From the NCBI RefSeq assembly GCF_002303925.1, contig NZ_MRCS01000019.1, positions 1 to 64,000 of the forward strand: 64,000 nucleotides of DNA. The letters are read 5' to 3'. The position numbers and the translations under genes are program-made. How positions within the stretch are numbered: position 1 is the stretch's first letter; each line of letters opens with the position of its first letter. Origin of the DNA: Pseudomonas sp. ACN8 (GTDB taxonomy: Bacteria > Pseudomonadota > Gammaproteobacteria > Pseudomonadales > Pseudomonadaceae). The notes under the pieces were generated by a model, which worked only from the letters and a program-made list of their open reading frames with translations, was not told where the DNA came from and ran no database searches. Positions 1 to 8,945 of the stretch are shown piece by piece.

Positions 1-1
1 G

Positions 2-61
2 GTGTATCTGACACATTGATGTCGACTGACACACCATCGCGAGCAGGCTCGCTCCTACAGT
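2..61. repeat. REPIN, right part only
   Basis: The 3' half of a paired REP element: an inverted GCGAGCAGGCTCGC core at 39-52 with the CTCCTACAG end. The left partner lies outside the window. The inner spacer (GGTGT...CGACTGACAC) matches the spacer of the REPIN at 20685-20777, so the two belong to one subfamily. It lies just downstream of the first gene, the usual position for these elements. Confidence 0.85.
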
Positions 62-72
62 TGATCGCGGTG

Positions 73-1017
73 TCAGGGCTGCAGGCGATAGATTGCATTG
101 GCCAGCGCAATGTCTTCCAGGCCCAGGCCGATCGAGCGGAAGAATACGTGTCGGTCATAGTCCGGACGCTGTACTTTTTCACTGATCAGGTCGGGCAGGT
201 CGCCGACAATCGTGCTCTTGTCCCAGCCGTGCCGTTCGGCGGCGATCAGCATTTCACCGGCCGAGCCCGGGGTGGTCAGGCGATAGTCGCAGAACACCTG
301 CATGTCGTTGAGGCTCTGCGGCGGCACTTCGTGGGCGCGCGGCGCGTTGGTGCTGATGGAGGTGATCAGTGCCGGTTTGCGTAAGTGAGACGGGTCGATC
401 ACCGGGCCGGGGGACGAGGTGCAGAGCATGATCACGTCGGCGTCCTCAACGGCGGCTTCGCGACTGTCGAGGATGTTCAGGCGTGGCTCGATGTTTTTCA
501 GCAGACCGGCGGTGTCAGGATCGTCGCTCAGGTTCGGCGCGTACAGGTTGATGCTCTGCCAGTCACGCAGGCCTTTCACGTAGTGCAGGTGCGCCTGGGC
601 CACTTTGCCACTGCCGATGATGGCCAGGCGATTGGCTGTGAGCGGCGCGAGGGCGTCGACCGCTACGGCGGTGGTCGCGGCGGTGCGTGCGGTGGTCAGT
701 TCACCGGCGTCGCACAGCAACAGCGGCTGACCGGTCTGCGTCGACATCAGCAGAGTCCACGCGGTCACCAATGGTCCCTGATCACGGACGATGTACGGCG
801 AAGTCTTGATTCCGTACACGCCGTCTTCGGCCAGCACACCCAAGTAGTTGATGAAGTCGCCGGCACCCTGTGGGAACTCCACCAGTTGCTGCGCCGGTTG
901 CACTGCTTGCCCGGTCGCCAGGTCACGGAACATTTTGCGCAGGATCTGCGGTACGTCGACCTGCGCCAGCAACTCGCGAGCCTGATTCTGGTTGATCACT
1001 TGGGGCGTACTGGACAT
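73..1017 (-). CDS. Ornithine cyclodeaminase/mu-crystallin family dehydrogenase, DauB-like
   Basis: A 314-residue cytosolic NAD(P)-dependent enzyme of the ornithine cyclodeaminase/mu-crystallin fold. Seen: a Rossmann motif GSGKVA at residues 135-140, the family substrate-binding Lys71 in YGIKTSP, and the RTAA motif at 111-114. Family members reduce or deaminate basic amino acids or cyclic imines. Proteins of this type next to rhlB in Pseudomonas include DauB, the anabolic L-arginine dehydrogenase that works with the D-arginine dehydrogenase DauA. I see no dauA partner inside the window; it could lie before base 1. The start is the ATG at 1017 with GGAG just upstream on the minus strand. A dyad overlapping the promoter (1041-1070) suggests tight repression. 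True ornithine cyclodeaminase or pyrroline-2-carboxylate reductase remain possible. Confidence 0.8.
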   Translation of the reverse strand: MSSTPQVINQNQARELLAQVDVPQILRKMFRDLATGQAVQPAQQLVEFPQGAGDFINYLGVLAEDGVYGIKTSPYIVRDQGPLVTAWTLLMSTQTGQPLLLCDAGELTTARTAATTAVAVDALAPLTANRLAIIGSGKVAQAHLHYVKGLRDWQSINLYAPNLSDDPDTAGLLKNIEPRLNILDSREAAVEDADVIMLCTSSPGPVIDPSHLRKPALITSISTNAPRAHEVPPQSLNDMQVFCDYRLTTPGSAGEMLIAAERHGWDKSTIVGDLPDLISEKVQRPDYDRHVFFRSIGLGLEDIALANAIYRLQP

Positions 1018-1040
1018 GGTCGGCTCCGGAATTGAAAGTA

Positions 1041-1081
1041 AACTAATTTGTCCATTATGGACTTTTAGTTATCGCTAGCAA
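1041..1081 (-). promoter_or_regulatory. Promoter with overlapping operator-like dyad for the DauB-like gene
   Basis: On the minus strand a TTGCTA -35 (1076-1081) and a CATAAT -10 (1054-1059) are 16 bp apart. The -10 lies inside a dyad, GTCCA-TTA-TGGAC at 1050-1062, flanked by AACTAA (1041-1046) and TTAGTT (1065-1070). A repressor bound here would block RNA polymerase. The binding protein is unknown. Confidence 0.55.
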
Positions 1082-1090
1082 TATCCAAAG

Positions 1091-1124
1091 CAAAAAAAAG
1101 CGCAGTCCGTTTCCGGCTGCGCTT
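1091..1124 (-). terminator. Rho-independent terminator of rhlB
   Basis: Read on the minus strand: AAGCGCAG, an 11-nt loop, CTGCGCTT, then a run of T. It lies 17 bases past the rhlB stop codon and separates rhlB from the next minus-strand gene. Confidence 0.85.
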
Positions 1125-1140
1125 GTCTTTTCAGCGTCGC

Positions 1141-2631
1141 TTAATGAGGACGCTTGCGTTCAACGGCCCGCAACAGATGCGTCGGTGGCGTTTCACAGCT
1201 GATCTTGCGCCCCAGCTTTTCCTCGATGGACGGTAGCTGGTAGGAGTCGTCTTCACCGGCAAAGCTGATGGACACACCGTCGGCACCGGCGCGGCCAGTG
1301 CGACCGATGCGGTGCACGTAGTCGTCCGGCACTTCCGGCAGGGTGAAGTTGATCACGTGGCTGATGCCGTCGATGTGGATGCCGCGACCGGCCACGTCGG
1401 TGGCGACCAGTACGCGGATCTTGCCTTCGCGGAAGCCTTCGAGGGTCTTGATGCGCTTGTGCTGCGGCACGTCGCCGGACAGTTGCGCGGCGTTGATACC
1501 GTCACGCACCAGGCGTTCTTCGATGCGCCGCACTTCATCCTTGCGGTTGGCGAACACGATGACCCGCTCCCAACCATTGTCGTTGACCAGGTTGTAGAGC
1601 AGTTTGTACTTGTCGGCAGCGGCCACCGCGTAGATGTGCTGCTCGACGTTTTCGTTGGCCACGTTCTGTGACTCGATCTCGACGATCGACGGGTCGGTGG
1701 TCCATTGCTTGGCCAGGTTCATCACGTCTTCGGTAAAGGTCGCGGAGAACAGCAGCGTCTGACGCTCGGACTTCGGCGGCGTCTGGCGAATGATCTGGCG
1801 CACTTGCGGGATGAAGCCCATGTCGAGCATGCGGTCGGCTTCGTCCAGCACCATCACTTCGACCATGTCCAGATGCACGTCGCCGCGCTGGTTGAAGTCC
1901 AGCAGGCGGCCCGGCGTGGCGACGAGGATGTCACAGTGGCGGGCTTCGAGGTGCTTGAGCTGCTTGTCGAAGTCCATGCCACCGACGAACGTCATGACGT
2001 TGAGGCCGGTGTACTTGGTCAGGTCGGCGGCGTCCTTGGCGATCTGCACCACCAGTTCACGGGTCGGCGCGATGATCAGTGCCCGTGGCTCACCCATGTA
2101 GCGCTCTTTCGGCGGCGGGGTTTGCAGCAACTGGGTGATGATCGAGACCAGGAACGCGGCGGTCTTGCCGGTACCGGTCTGGGCGCGGCCGATGGCGTCT
2201 TTGCCCGCGAGGGTGAAGCCCAGCACCTGGGCCTGGATCGGTGTGCAATACGGGAAGCCCAGATCCTGGATGGCGTGCATCAGTTCCGGGGCGAGTTTGA
2301 AATCGTGGAAGCGGGTCTTGCCTTCCTGGGGCTCGACGACGAAGTCTTCGAGTTTCCATGGGATGACCGGGGCCTTGGGCTTGGGTTCGCGGCGCGGTCT
2401 GGCGGGTTTCGGCGTTTCGCCGAGCGGCTGCTCCGTGGCTGTTGTCGCCGCCGGCTGGTCAGCTATTGCGGTCATCGGCTCATGCTTGGGTGCCGCCGTG
2501 GCGGTGGCTCGTTCAGACTGAATACCGTCGGTGCGGTGGCCGGGAGCGTGAGACGCAGGGCTGGGAACTGGCGCGAGTTGCTCAGTCTCGCTTTTACCGA
2601 ACATTTTCTTGAGTGCTTTGAGCACGGTCAT
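1141..2631 (-). CDS. rhlB: ATP-dependent DEAD-box RNA helicase RhlB
   Basis: A 496-residue DEAD-box helicase; RhlB unwinds RNA for the degradosome. Seen: a low-complexity, Ala/Pro/Lys-rich N-terminal extension to about residue 95, then the Q motif region near 111-133, Walker A AQTGTGKT at 150-157, DEAD at 263-266, SAT at 296-298 and HRIGRTGR at 440-447. The N-terminal start [13 protein letters not shown] and the extension are typical of the longer Pseudomonas RhlB. The E. coli protein is about 420 residues and lacks this extension. The gene is monocistronic, with its own terminator at 1091-1124. A RhlE-type helicase is the alternative, but the N-terminal layout and neighbours favour RhlB. Confidence 0.93.
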   Translation of the reverse strand: MTVLKALKKMFGKSETEQLAPVPSPASHAPGHRTDGIQSERATATAAPKHEPMTAIADQPAATTATEQPLGETPKPARPRREPKPKAPVIPWKLEDFVVEPQEGKTRFHDFKLAPELMHAIQDLGFPYCTPIQAQVLGFTLAGKDAIGRAQTGTGKTAAFLVSIITQLLQTPPPKERYMGEPRALIIAPTRELVVQIAKDAADLTKYTGLNVMTFVGGMDFDKQLKHLEARHCDILVATPGRLLDFNQRGDVHLDMVEVMVLDEADRMLDMGFIPQVRQIIRQTPPKSERQTLLFSATFTEDVMNLAKQWTTDPSIVEIESQNVANENVEQHIYAVAAADKYKLLYNLVNDNGWERVIVFANRKDEVRRIEERLVRDGINAAQLSGDVPQHKRIKTLEGFREGKIRVLVATDVAGRGIHIDGISHVINFTLPEVPDDYVHRIGRTGRAGADGVSISFAGEDDSYQLPSIEEKLGRKISCETPPTHLLRAVERKRPH

Positions 2632-2729
2632 CTCATCAATTGATTAAGGAATGTACGCCGGCCAGTGTAATGCAAGAATCGGGCGCGGCGTAGTGGGATG
2701 GATCAAAGGGCGCTTTTAAACAGAAATGC

Positions 2730-3485
<756 letters not shown>

Positions 3486-3522
3486 CTATTGACCTGCAGC
3501 CGAACAGCTTCGGCGAGCGGTG

Positions 3523-3538
3523 TGGTACGGGCTTTGCT
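3523..3538 (+). promoter_or_regulatory. Sigma-54 promoter of the aap operon
   Basis: TGGTACG-GGCT-TTGCT matches the RpoN consensus TGGCACG-N4-TTGCW except for one pyrimidine, with GG (3524-3525) and GC (3536-3537) exactly ten bases apart. Transcription would start near 3549, giving a leader of about 307 nt before aapJ. RpoN control of amino acid uptake operons is well established in Pseudomonas. The activator is not identified. Confidence 0.75.
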
Positions 3539-3638
3539 ATGGAGAAACGGTGCAACACATCTCGCGCCCGGCGGTAACACTATCAGTGTACTGCCGACTG
3601 TGGGATAGCAATGAATCCGGTGATGGATGTTCGCCAAG

Positions 3639-3688
3639 GGCCGCTACGGGGCTTCGCGAACGTGAAAGGGCTACAGCCCCGTTCGGCC
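3639..3688 (+). promoter_or_regulatory. Hairpin in the aap leader
   Basis: GGCCG (3639-3643) pairs with CGGCC (3684-3688) and CGGGGCT (3647-3653) with AGCCCCG (3675-3681), leaving a 21-nt loop. No T-run follows, so it is not a plain terminator. It could be a regulatory or stabilising element of the aapJ mRNA. I do not recognise it as a known riboswitch. Confidence 0.5.
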
Positions 3689-3830
3689 GACTGGTGAGAG
3701 CGAGTTTTCCATGACGTGGATTTTCTCCTACTAGACTCATAGCTAATGTCTTACGTCGGTTGACCCCAAAAAAAGCCAACACGGGTCGACTACGCCTCAA
3801 AAGGGTGCGACAGGACTCACGCTCCGACAC

Positions 3831-3842
3831 AACAAGAGCAAA
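3831..3842 (+). promoter_or_regulatory. Possible Hfq/Crc-binding tract before aapJ
   Basis: AAC-AAG-AGC-AAA is four consecutive ARN triplets, ending four bases before the GGAGG at 3846-3850. A-rich ARN repeats overlapping translation starts are the hallmark of Hfq/Crc catabolite-repression targets in Pseudomonas, and amino acid uptake genes are known targets. It does not match the strict AANAANAA form. Confidence 0.4.
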
Positions 3843-3855
3843 ACTGGAGGTTTGA

Positions 3856-4887
3856 ATGAAGATGTTGAAATCCACCCTGGCGATCGTGACTGCAGCCGCG
3901 GTACTCGGTGTCAGCGGGTTTGCCCAGGCGGGCGCAACCCTGGATGCAGTGATGAAGAAAGGTTTCGTGCAGTGTGGCGTCAGCGATGGCTTGCCAGGCT
4001 TCTCGGTTCCGGATTCCACCGGCAAGATCGTAGGTATCGATGCTGACTACTGCCGTGCAGTAGCGGCGGCTGTCTTCGGCGACGCGACCAAGGTCAAGTT
4101 CAGCCAGTTGAACGCCAAGGAGCGCTTCACCGCGCTGCAATCCGGCGAAATCGACATCCTGTCGCGCAACACCACCATGACCAGCTCCCGTGACGCGGGC
4201 ATGGGCCTGAAATTCCCGGGCTTCATTACCTACTACGACGGCATCGGCTTCCTGGTAAACAACAAGCTGGGCGTCAAGAGCGCCAAGGAACTGGACGGTG
4301 CAACCATCTGCATCCAGGCCGGTACCACCACCGAACTGAACGTTTCCGACTACTTCCGCGGCAACGGCCTGAAATACACCCCGATCACCTTCGACACCTC
4401 CGACGAAAGCGCCAAGTCGCTGGAATCCGGTCGTTGCGACGTACTGACCTCCGACAAATCCCAGCTGTTCGCCCAGCGCAGCAAGCTGGCTTCGCCGAAG
4501 GACTACGTGGTTCTGCCGGAAACCATTTCCAAGGAGCCTCTGGGCCCGGTCGTGCGTAATGGCGACGACGAGTGGCTGGCCATCGTGCGCTGGACTGGCT
4601 ACGCCATGCTCAACGCTGAAGAAGCCGGCATCACTTCGAAGAACGTCGAAGCCGAAGCCAAGGGCACCAAGAACCCTGACGTTGCCCGTCTGCTGGGTAC
4701 CGACGGTGAATACGGCAAAGACCTGAAAGTGAAGAAAGACTGGGTCGTGCAGATCGTCAAGCAAGTGGGTAACTACGGCGAAGTGTTCGAGAAAAACCTC
4801 GGCAAGAGCACTCCGCTGGAAATCGACCGCGGGCTGAACGCTCTGTGGAACGCTGGCGGCATTCAATACGCACCACCAGTGCGCTGA
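3856..4887 (+). CDS. aapJ: General L-amino acid ABC transporter, periplasmic binding protein AapJ
   Basis: A 343-residue periplasmic solute-binding protein of the polar amino acid family (SBP_bac_3). Seen: a Sec signal peptide of about 23-25 residues ending in AQA, then two lobes carrying family signatures such as FSVPDSTGKIVGIDADYCRA. It captures a broad set of L-amino acids and delivers them to AapQ/AapM. The start ATG has a strong GGAGG six bases upstream. It is the first gene of aapJQMP. A 12-bp hairpin after its stop (4895-4923) probably lets it be expressed at higher levels than the membrane genes, as usual for binding proteins. The sigma-54 promoter and ARN tract upstream suggest nitrogen and carbon control. 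Confidence 0.93.
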   Translation: MKMLKSTLAIVTAAAVLGVSGFAQAGATLDAVMKKGFVQCGVSDGLPGFSVPDSTGKIVGIDADYCRAVAAAVFGDATKVKFSQLNAKERFTALQSGEIDILSRNTTMTSSRDAGMGLKFPGFITYYDGIGFLVNNKLGVKSAKELDGATICIQAGTTTELNVSDYFRGNGLKYTPITFDTSDESAKSLESGRCDVLTSDKSQLFAQRSKLASPKDYVVLPETISKEPLGPVVRNGDDEWLAIVRWTGYAMLNAEEAGITSKNVEAEAKGTKNPDVARLLGTDGEYGKDLKVKKDWVVQIVKQVGNYGEVFEKNLGKSTPLEIDRGLNALWNAGGIQYAPPVR

Positions 4888-4894
4888 TGGTTCT

Positions 4895-4923
4895 ATCACC
4901 CGGTGGGCCAACCACCGGGTGAT
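4895..4923 (+). promoter_or_regulatory. Intercistronic stem-loop between aapJ and aapQ
   Basis: ATCACCCGGTGG, a GCCAA loop, and CCACCGGGTGAT form a perfect 12-bp stem eight bases after the aapJ stop. Only a short mixed pyrimidine stretch follows, so it probably acts as a partial terminator or 3' exonuclease barrier that raises aapJ relative to aapQMP. Confidence 0.75.
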
Positions 4924-4952
4924 GTTCTGTTCCATTATTTCCGGGGCACTTC

Positions 4953-6134
4953 ATGCAAAATTCAATCGGCGCACCAAAGCAGAGGCTCAGCCTCAGCGAT
5001 CCACGCGTGCGTGCTTGGGTATTCCAGATCATCACGATTATCGCGGTGGTCTCGCTGGGCTGGTATCTGTTCGATAACACCCAGACCAACCTGCAACACC
5101 GGGGCATTACTTCCGGTTTCGACTTTCTGGAGCGCAGTGCCGGTTTCGGCATCGCTCAACACCTGATCGACTACACCGAAGCGGACACATACGCCCGGGT
5201 GTTTGTCATCGGCCTGCTCAACACCCTGTTGGTGACCTTCATCGGCGTGATCCTGGCGACGATCCTGGGTTTCATCGTCGGTGTGGCGCGGCTGTCGAAG
5301 AACTGGATCATCGCCAAAGTGGCGACGGTGTATGTGGAAGTCTTCCGCAACATTCCGCCGCTGCTGCAGATCCTGTTCTGGTACTTCGCGGTGTTCCTGA
5401 CCATGCCGGGGCCGCGCAACAGTCATAACTTCGGCGACACCTTCTTTGTCAGCAGCCGTGGCCTGAACATGCCGGCGGCGTTGATGGCGGATGGTTTCTG
5501 GCCGTTTGTGATCAGCGTTGTAGTCGCCATCGTCGCCATTGTGCTGATGAGCCGCTGGGCGACCAAGCGCTTTGAAGCCACCGGTGTGCCATTCCACAAG
5601 TTCTGGGTCGGCCTGGCGATGTTCCTGGTCATCCCTGCGCTGTGTGCGCTGGTTTTCGGCGCACCGGTGCACTGGGAAATGCCGAAGCTGCAAGGCTTCA
5701 ACTTCGTCGGTGGCTGGGTGTTGATCCCGGAACTGCTGGCGCTGACCCTGGCCCTCACCGTGTACACCGCGGCGTTCATCGCCGAGATCGTGCGTTCGGG
5801 CATCAAGTCGGTCAGCCATGGCCAGACCGAGGCGGCGCATTCCCTCGGCCTGCGCAACGGTCCGACCCTGCGCAAGGTGATCATCCCGCAAGCCCTGCGC
5901 GTGATCATTCCACCGCTGACCAGCCAATACCTGAACCTGGCGAAGAACTCCTCGCTGGCGGCCGGTATCGGTTATCCGGAGATGGTCTCGCTGTTTGCCG
6001 GGACCGTGCTCAACCAGACCGGCCAGGCGATCGAGGTGATTGCCATCACCATGAGCGTGTACCTGGCGATCAGTATCAGCATTTCCCTGCTGATGAACTG
6101 GTACAACAAGCGCATTGCGCTGATCGAGCGGTAA
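4953..6134 (+). CDS. aapQ: General L-amino acid ABC transporter permease AapQ
   Basis: A 393-residue inner-membrane permease of the HisM/GlnP type. Hydrophobic segments start near residue 28. The binding-protein-dependent transport signature lies towards the C-terminus (the GQTEAAHSLGLRNGPTLRKV region, residues about 287-310), where it docks on AapP. It is about 150 residues longer than GlnP-type permeases because of an extra hydrophobic insert between the first and last membrane blocks, a known feature of Aap permeases. It follows aapJ after 65 bases and precedes aapM by 10 bases, so all four genes form one operon. It pairs with AapM to form the membrane channel. Confidence 0.92.
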   Translation: MQNSIGAPKQRLSLSDPRVRAWVFQIITIIAVVSLGWYLFDNTQTNLQHRGITSGFDFLERSAGFGIAQHLIDYTEADTYARVFVIGLLNTLLVTFIGVILATILGFIVGVARLSKNWIIAKVATVYVEVFRNIPPLLQILFWYFAVFLTMPGPRNSHNFGDTFFVSSRGLNMPAALMADGFWPFVISVVVAIVAIVLMSRWATKRFEATGVPFHKFWVGLAMFLVIPALCALVFGAPVHWEMPKLQGFNFVGGWVLIPELLALTLALTVYTAAFIAEIVRSGIKSVSHGQTEAAHSLGLRNGPTLRKVIIPQALRVIIPPLTSQYLNLAKNSSLAAGIGYPEMVSLFAGTVLNQTGQAIEVIAITMSVYLAISISISLLMNWYNKRIALIER

Positions 6135-6144
6135 GGAAAAGCGC

Positions 6145-7242
6145 ATGAGTACTCATACTTTCAAACCTGACATGCCGCCACCGAACCGCAGCATCGGTGC
6201 GGTGGCGTGGATGCGCGCGAACATGTTCTCCAGCTGGCTCAACACCCTGCTGACCCTGTTCGCGTTCTACCTCATCTACCTGGTGGTACCGCCGATCCTG
6301 CAGTGGGCGATCCTTGACGCCAACTGGGTCGGCACCAGCCAGGCCGACTGTACCAAGGAGGGCGCCTGCTGGGTGTTCATCCAGCAGCGCTTCGGCCAGT
6401 TCATGTACGGCTATTATCCGCCGGTACTGCGCTGGCGCGTGGACCTGACGGTGTGGCTGGCGATTGTCGGCGTGGCGCCGTTGTTCATCTCGCGCTTTCA
6501 CCACAAGGCGGTGTACGGGCTGAGCTTCCTGGTGCTGTACCCGATCATTGCCTGGTGCCTGCTGCATGGCGGCGTATTGGGGCTGGACGCCGTGGCGACC
6601 AGCCAGTGGGGCGGCCTGATGCTGACCCTGGTGATCGCTACCGTCGGTATCGCCGGCGCGTTGCCACTGGGCATCGTCCTGGCGCTGGGCCGTCGTTCGA
6701 ACATGCCGGCGATTCGCGTGGTCTGCGTGACCTTCATCGAATTCTGGCGCGGCGTGCCGTTGATCACGGTGCTGTTCATGTCCTCGGTGATGCTGCCGTT
6801 GTTCCTGCCTGAAGGCATGAACTTCGACAAGCTGCTGCGGGCGCTGATCGGCGTGATCCTGTTCCAGTCGGCCTACGTGGCCGAAGTGGTGCGCGGCGGT
6901 CTGCAAGCGATTCCAAAAGGTCAGTACGAAGCAGCGGCGGCGATGGGCCTGGGTTACTGGCGCAGCATGGGCCTGGTGATTCTGCCGCAAGCCCTGAAGC
7001 TGGTGATTCCCGGCATCGTCAACACCTTCATCGCGCTGTTCAAGGACACGAGCCTGGTGATCATCATCGGCCTGTTCGACCTGCTCAACAGCGTCAAGCA
7101 AGCCGCCGCCGACCCGAAATGGCTGGGCATGGCCACCGAAGGCTACGTGTTCGCCGCCCTGGTGTTCTGGATTTTCTGTTTTGGTATGTCGCGCTATTCC
7201 ATGCATCTGGAACGCAAGCTCGACACTGGCCACAAGCGCTAA
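6145..7242 (+). CDS. aapM: General L-amino acid ABC transporter permease AapM
   Basis: A 365-residue inner-membrane permease, the partner of AapQ. Seen: several hydrophobic helices, and the transport signature region [20 protein letters not shown] near residue 255-275 that contacts the ATPase. The start ATG follows AAGGA at a good distance, ten bases after the aapQ stop. The C-terminus ends in a basic tail ([11 protein letters not shown]) on the cytoplasmic side. The residues [16 protein letters not shown] near the N-terminal third form a Cys-containing periplasmic loop seen in Aap-type permeases. Confidence 0.92.
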   Translation: MSTHTFKPDMPPPNRSIGAVAWMRANMFSSWLNTLLTLFAFYLIYLVVPPILQWAILDANWVGTSQADCTKEGACWVFIQQRFGQFMYGYYPPVLRWRVDLTVWLAIVGVAPLFISRFHHKAVYGLSFLVLYPIIAWCLLHGGVLGLDAVATSQWGGLMLTLVIATVGIAGALPLGIVLALGRRSNMPAIRVVCVTFIEFWRGVPLITVLFMSSVMLPLFLPEGMNFDKLLRALIGVILFQSAYVAEVVRGGLQAIPKGQYEAAAAMGLGYWRSMGLVILPQALKLVIPGIVNTFIALFKDTSLVIIIGLFDLLNSVKQAAADPKWLGMATEGYVFAALVFWIFCFGMSRYSMHLERKLDTGHKR

Positions 7243-7270
7243 GTCGCTACCTAATTTAGGAAGTTTTGTG

Positions 7271-8035
7271 ATGAGCGAAGCAATCAAACAGCCTGTGAGC
7301 CCTGAAGGCATTATTCAGATGCAGGGCGTGAACAAGTGGTACGGTCAATTTCACGTACTCAAGGACATCAACCTCAACGTCAAGCAGGGCGAGCGTATCG
7401 TGCTGTGCGGGCCGTCGGGTTCCGGCAAGTCCACCACCATCCGCTGCCTCAACCGTCTGGAAGAACACCAGCAGGGCCGCATCGTGGTCGATGGCGTGGA
7501 GCTGACCAACGACCTCAAGCAGATCGAAGCGATCCGTCGTGAAGTCGGCATGGTGTTTCAGCACTTCAACCTGTTCCCGCACCTGACCATCCTGCAGAAC
7601 TGCACCCTGGCGCCGATGTGGGTACGCAAGATGCCCAAGCGCAAGGCCGAGGAAATTGCCATGCACTATCTGGAGCGCGTACGCATTCCGGAGCAGGCGC
7701 ACAAGTACCCGGGGCAACTGTCCGGCGGTCAACAACAGCGTGTGGCGATCGCCCGTGCGCTGTGCATGAAGCCGAAAATCATGCTGTTCGACGAACCGAC
7801 TTCGGCACTTGACCCGGAGATGGTGAAAGAGGTACTGGACACCATGATCGGCCTGGCCGAGGACGGCATGACCATGCTCTGCGTGACCCACGAAATGGGC
7901 TTCGCCCGCACCGTGGCCAACCGCGTGATCTTCATGGACAAGGGTGAAATCGTCGAACAGGCTGCGCCGAACGACTTCTTCGACAACCCGCAGAATGATC
8001 GCACCAAGCTGTTCCTGAGCCAGATCCTGCATTGA
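7271..8035 (+). CDS. aapP: General L-amino acid ABC transporter ATP-binding protein AapP
   Basis: A 254-residue ABC ATPase that powers amino acid import through AapQM. Seen: Walker [10 protein letters not shown] at 47-55, Q-loop FQHFN at 96-100, signature LSGGQ at 150-154, Walker B MLFDEP at 171-176 and a switch His in VTHEMG. The frame is open back to 7181, but the ATG at 7271 has AGGAAG upstream and gives the normal family N-terminus, so the earlier start inside aapM is unlikely. It is the last gene of the operon, followed by a terminator at 8053-8085. Confidence 0.94.
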   Translation: MSEAIKQPVSPEGIIQMQGVNKWYGQFHVLKDINLNVKQGERIVLCGPSGSGKSTTIRCLNRLEEHQQGRIVVDGVELTNDLKQIEAIRREVGMVFQHFNLFPHLTILQNCTLAPMWVRKMPKRKAEEIAMHYLERVRIPEQAHKYPGQLSGGQQQRVAIARALCMKPKIMLFDEPTSALDPEMVKEVLDTMIGLAEDGMTMLCVTHEMGFARTVANRVIFMDKGEIVEQAAPNDFFDNPQNDRTKLFLSQILH

Positions 8036-8052
8036 TCGACCCCAGGCACTGA

Positions 8053-8085
8053 AATAAACCCGGACTGAGTTCCGGGTTTATTTTT
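8053..8085 (+). terminator. Rho-independent terminator of aapJQMP
   Basis: AATAAACCCGGA, a short loop, and TCCGGGTTTATT followed by TTT, 17 bases after the aapP stop. Confidence 0.9.
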
Positions 8086-8104
8086 GCCCGCAGAAATCAT
8101 GCCC

Positions 8105-8206
8105 CTGTAGGAGCGAGCTTGCTCGCGATGGACTTGAGAGCGCCGCGGGGTAACTGAAAACCAGCATTATCGTTCACGTCCATCGCGAGCAGGCTCGCTC
8201 CTACAG
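8105..8206. repeat. REPIN
   Basis: Two REP sequences in inverted orientation, CTGTAGGAGCGAGCTTGCTC at the left and its complement at the right, about 100 bp end to end. The inner spacer (GGACTTGAGAGCGCCGCGGGG) matches that of the REPIN at 61599-61700. Confidence 0.9.
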
Positions 8207-8253
8207 GGATCGCCTTGCTCTCTCGGGTGAAGCTGACTAACATGTCAGGTAAT

Positions 8254-8272
8254 TCATCCTATGATTGGATGA
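8254..8272. promoter_or_regulatory. Operator-like palindrome over the -10 of the GntR gene
   Basis: TCATCC-N7-GGATGA is a perfect 6+6 inverted repeat. It covers a TATGAT -10 hexamer (8260-8265) and ends 14 bases before the regulator's ATG. The position suggests autorepression by the FCD-type regulator. Confidence 0.5.
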
Positions 8273-8285
8273 GAGGGCGAATTCC

Positions 8286-8945
8286 ATGTCAGAAATTTCT
8301 CCATTGGTGAAGCGATCCCTGGTCGATCAGGCTCTGGATCAGTTGCGTCTGCGCATCAATCAGGGCAACTGGACCGTGGGCCAGCGTTTGCCCACCGAGC
8401 CTGAGTTGTCCGCCGAGCTGGGCATCAGCCGCAACACCGTGCGCGAAGCCATGCGGGTGTTGGCGTTTTCCGGGTTGATCGAGATCCGGCAGGGCGACGG
8501 CAGTTACCTGCGGGCGGTGGTCGATCCGCTCGATACCTTGAAGGCGCTGTCCCGTTGTTCCCTTGAGCAGGCCCGGGAAACCCGGCACATCCTCGAAGTC
8601 GAGGCCATCGGCCTGGCAGCCATGCGCCGTACCGATGAAGACCTGGTGGCATTGCGCGAGGCCCTGGGCGTCAGCGGCAGCCACTATCACGGAGACCTCG
8701 ACACCTACATCGCCTGCGACCTGGTGTTTCACCGCCGTCTGGTGGACGCCGCGCACAACCCGGCCCTCAGCGAGCTGTATCGCTATTTCTCCAGCATCAT
8801 CGGCGCGCAATTGCGCCAGACCCTGAGCATCGTCCCGCGCCGTCAGGAAGTGTTCGACCTGCACATCGAGTTGCTCGATGCCGTCGAGCAACGCGACCCG
8901 GAACGGGCCAAGGCCCTGTCGAGGCAGTTGATCAATGAACCTTGA
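8286..8945 (+). CDS. FadR-subfamily GntR transcriptional regulator (FCD domain)
   Basis: A 219-residue one-component regulator. Seen: a winged helix-turn-helix over residues about 8-75 (RLPTEPELSAELGISRNTVREAMRVL region) and an all-helical C-terminal FCD ligand domain with Asp and His residues (TYIACDLVFHRRLVDAAHNP) placed as in metal-binding FCD proteins. The frame opens at a TTG at 8265, but the ATG at 8286 has GAGAGGG upstream and gives a normal N-terminus. Its last codons overlap the next gene by 11 bases, so it probably controls that MFS transporter. FCD regulators usually sense organic acids or amino acids; the ligand here is unknown. Confidence 0.9.
   Translation: MSEISPLVKRSLVDQALDQLRLRINQGNWTVGQRLPTEPELSAELGISRNTVREAMRVLAFSGLIEIRQGDGSYLRAVVDPLDTLKALSRCSLEQARETRHILEVEAIGLAAMRRTDEDLVALREALGVSGSHYHGDLDTYIACDLVFHRRLVDAAHNPALSELYRYFSSIIGAQLRQTLSIVPRRQEVFDLHIELLDAVEQRDPERAKALSRQLINEP

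Noticed and set aside
3639..3688. Leader hairpin as a REP or intrinsic terminator
   Set aside because: It lacks the GCGAGC...GCTCGC arms of local REPs and has no following T-run.
3537..4025. Minus-strand frame across the aap leader and aapJ start
   Set aside because: Overlaps the sigma-54 promoter, the hairpin and the aapJ signal peptide; no start signals and no similarity.
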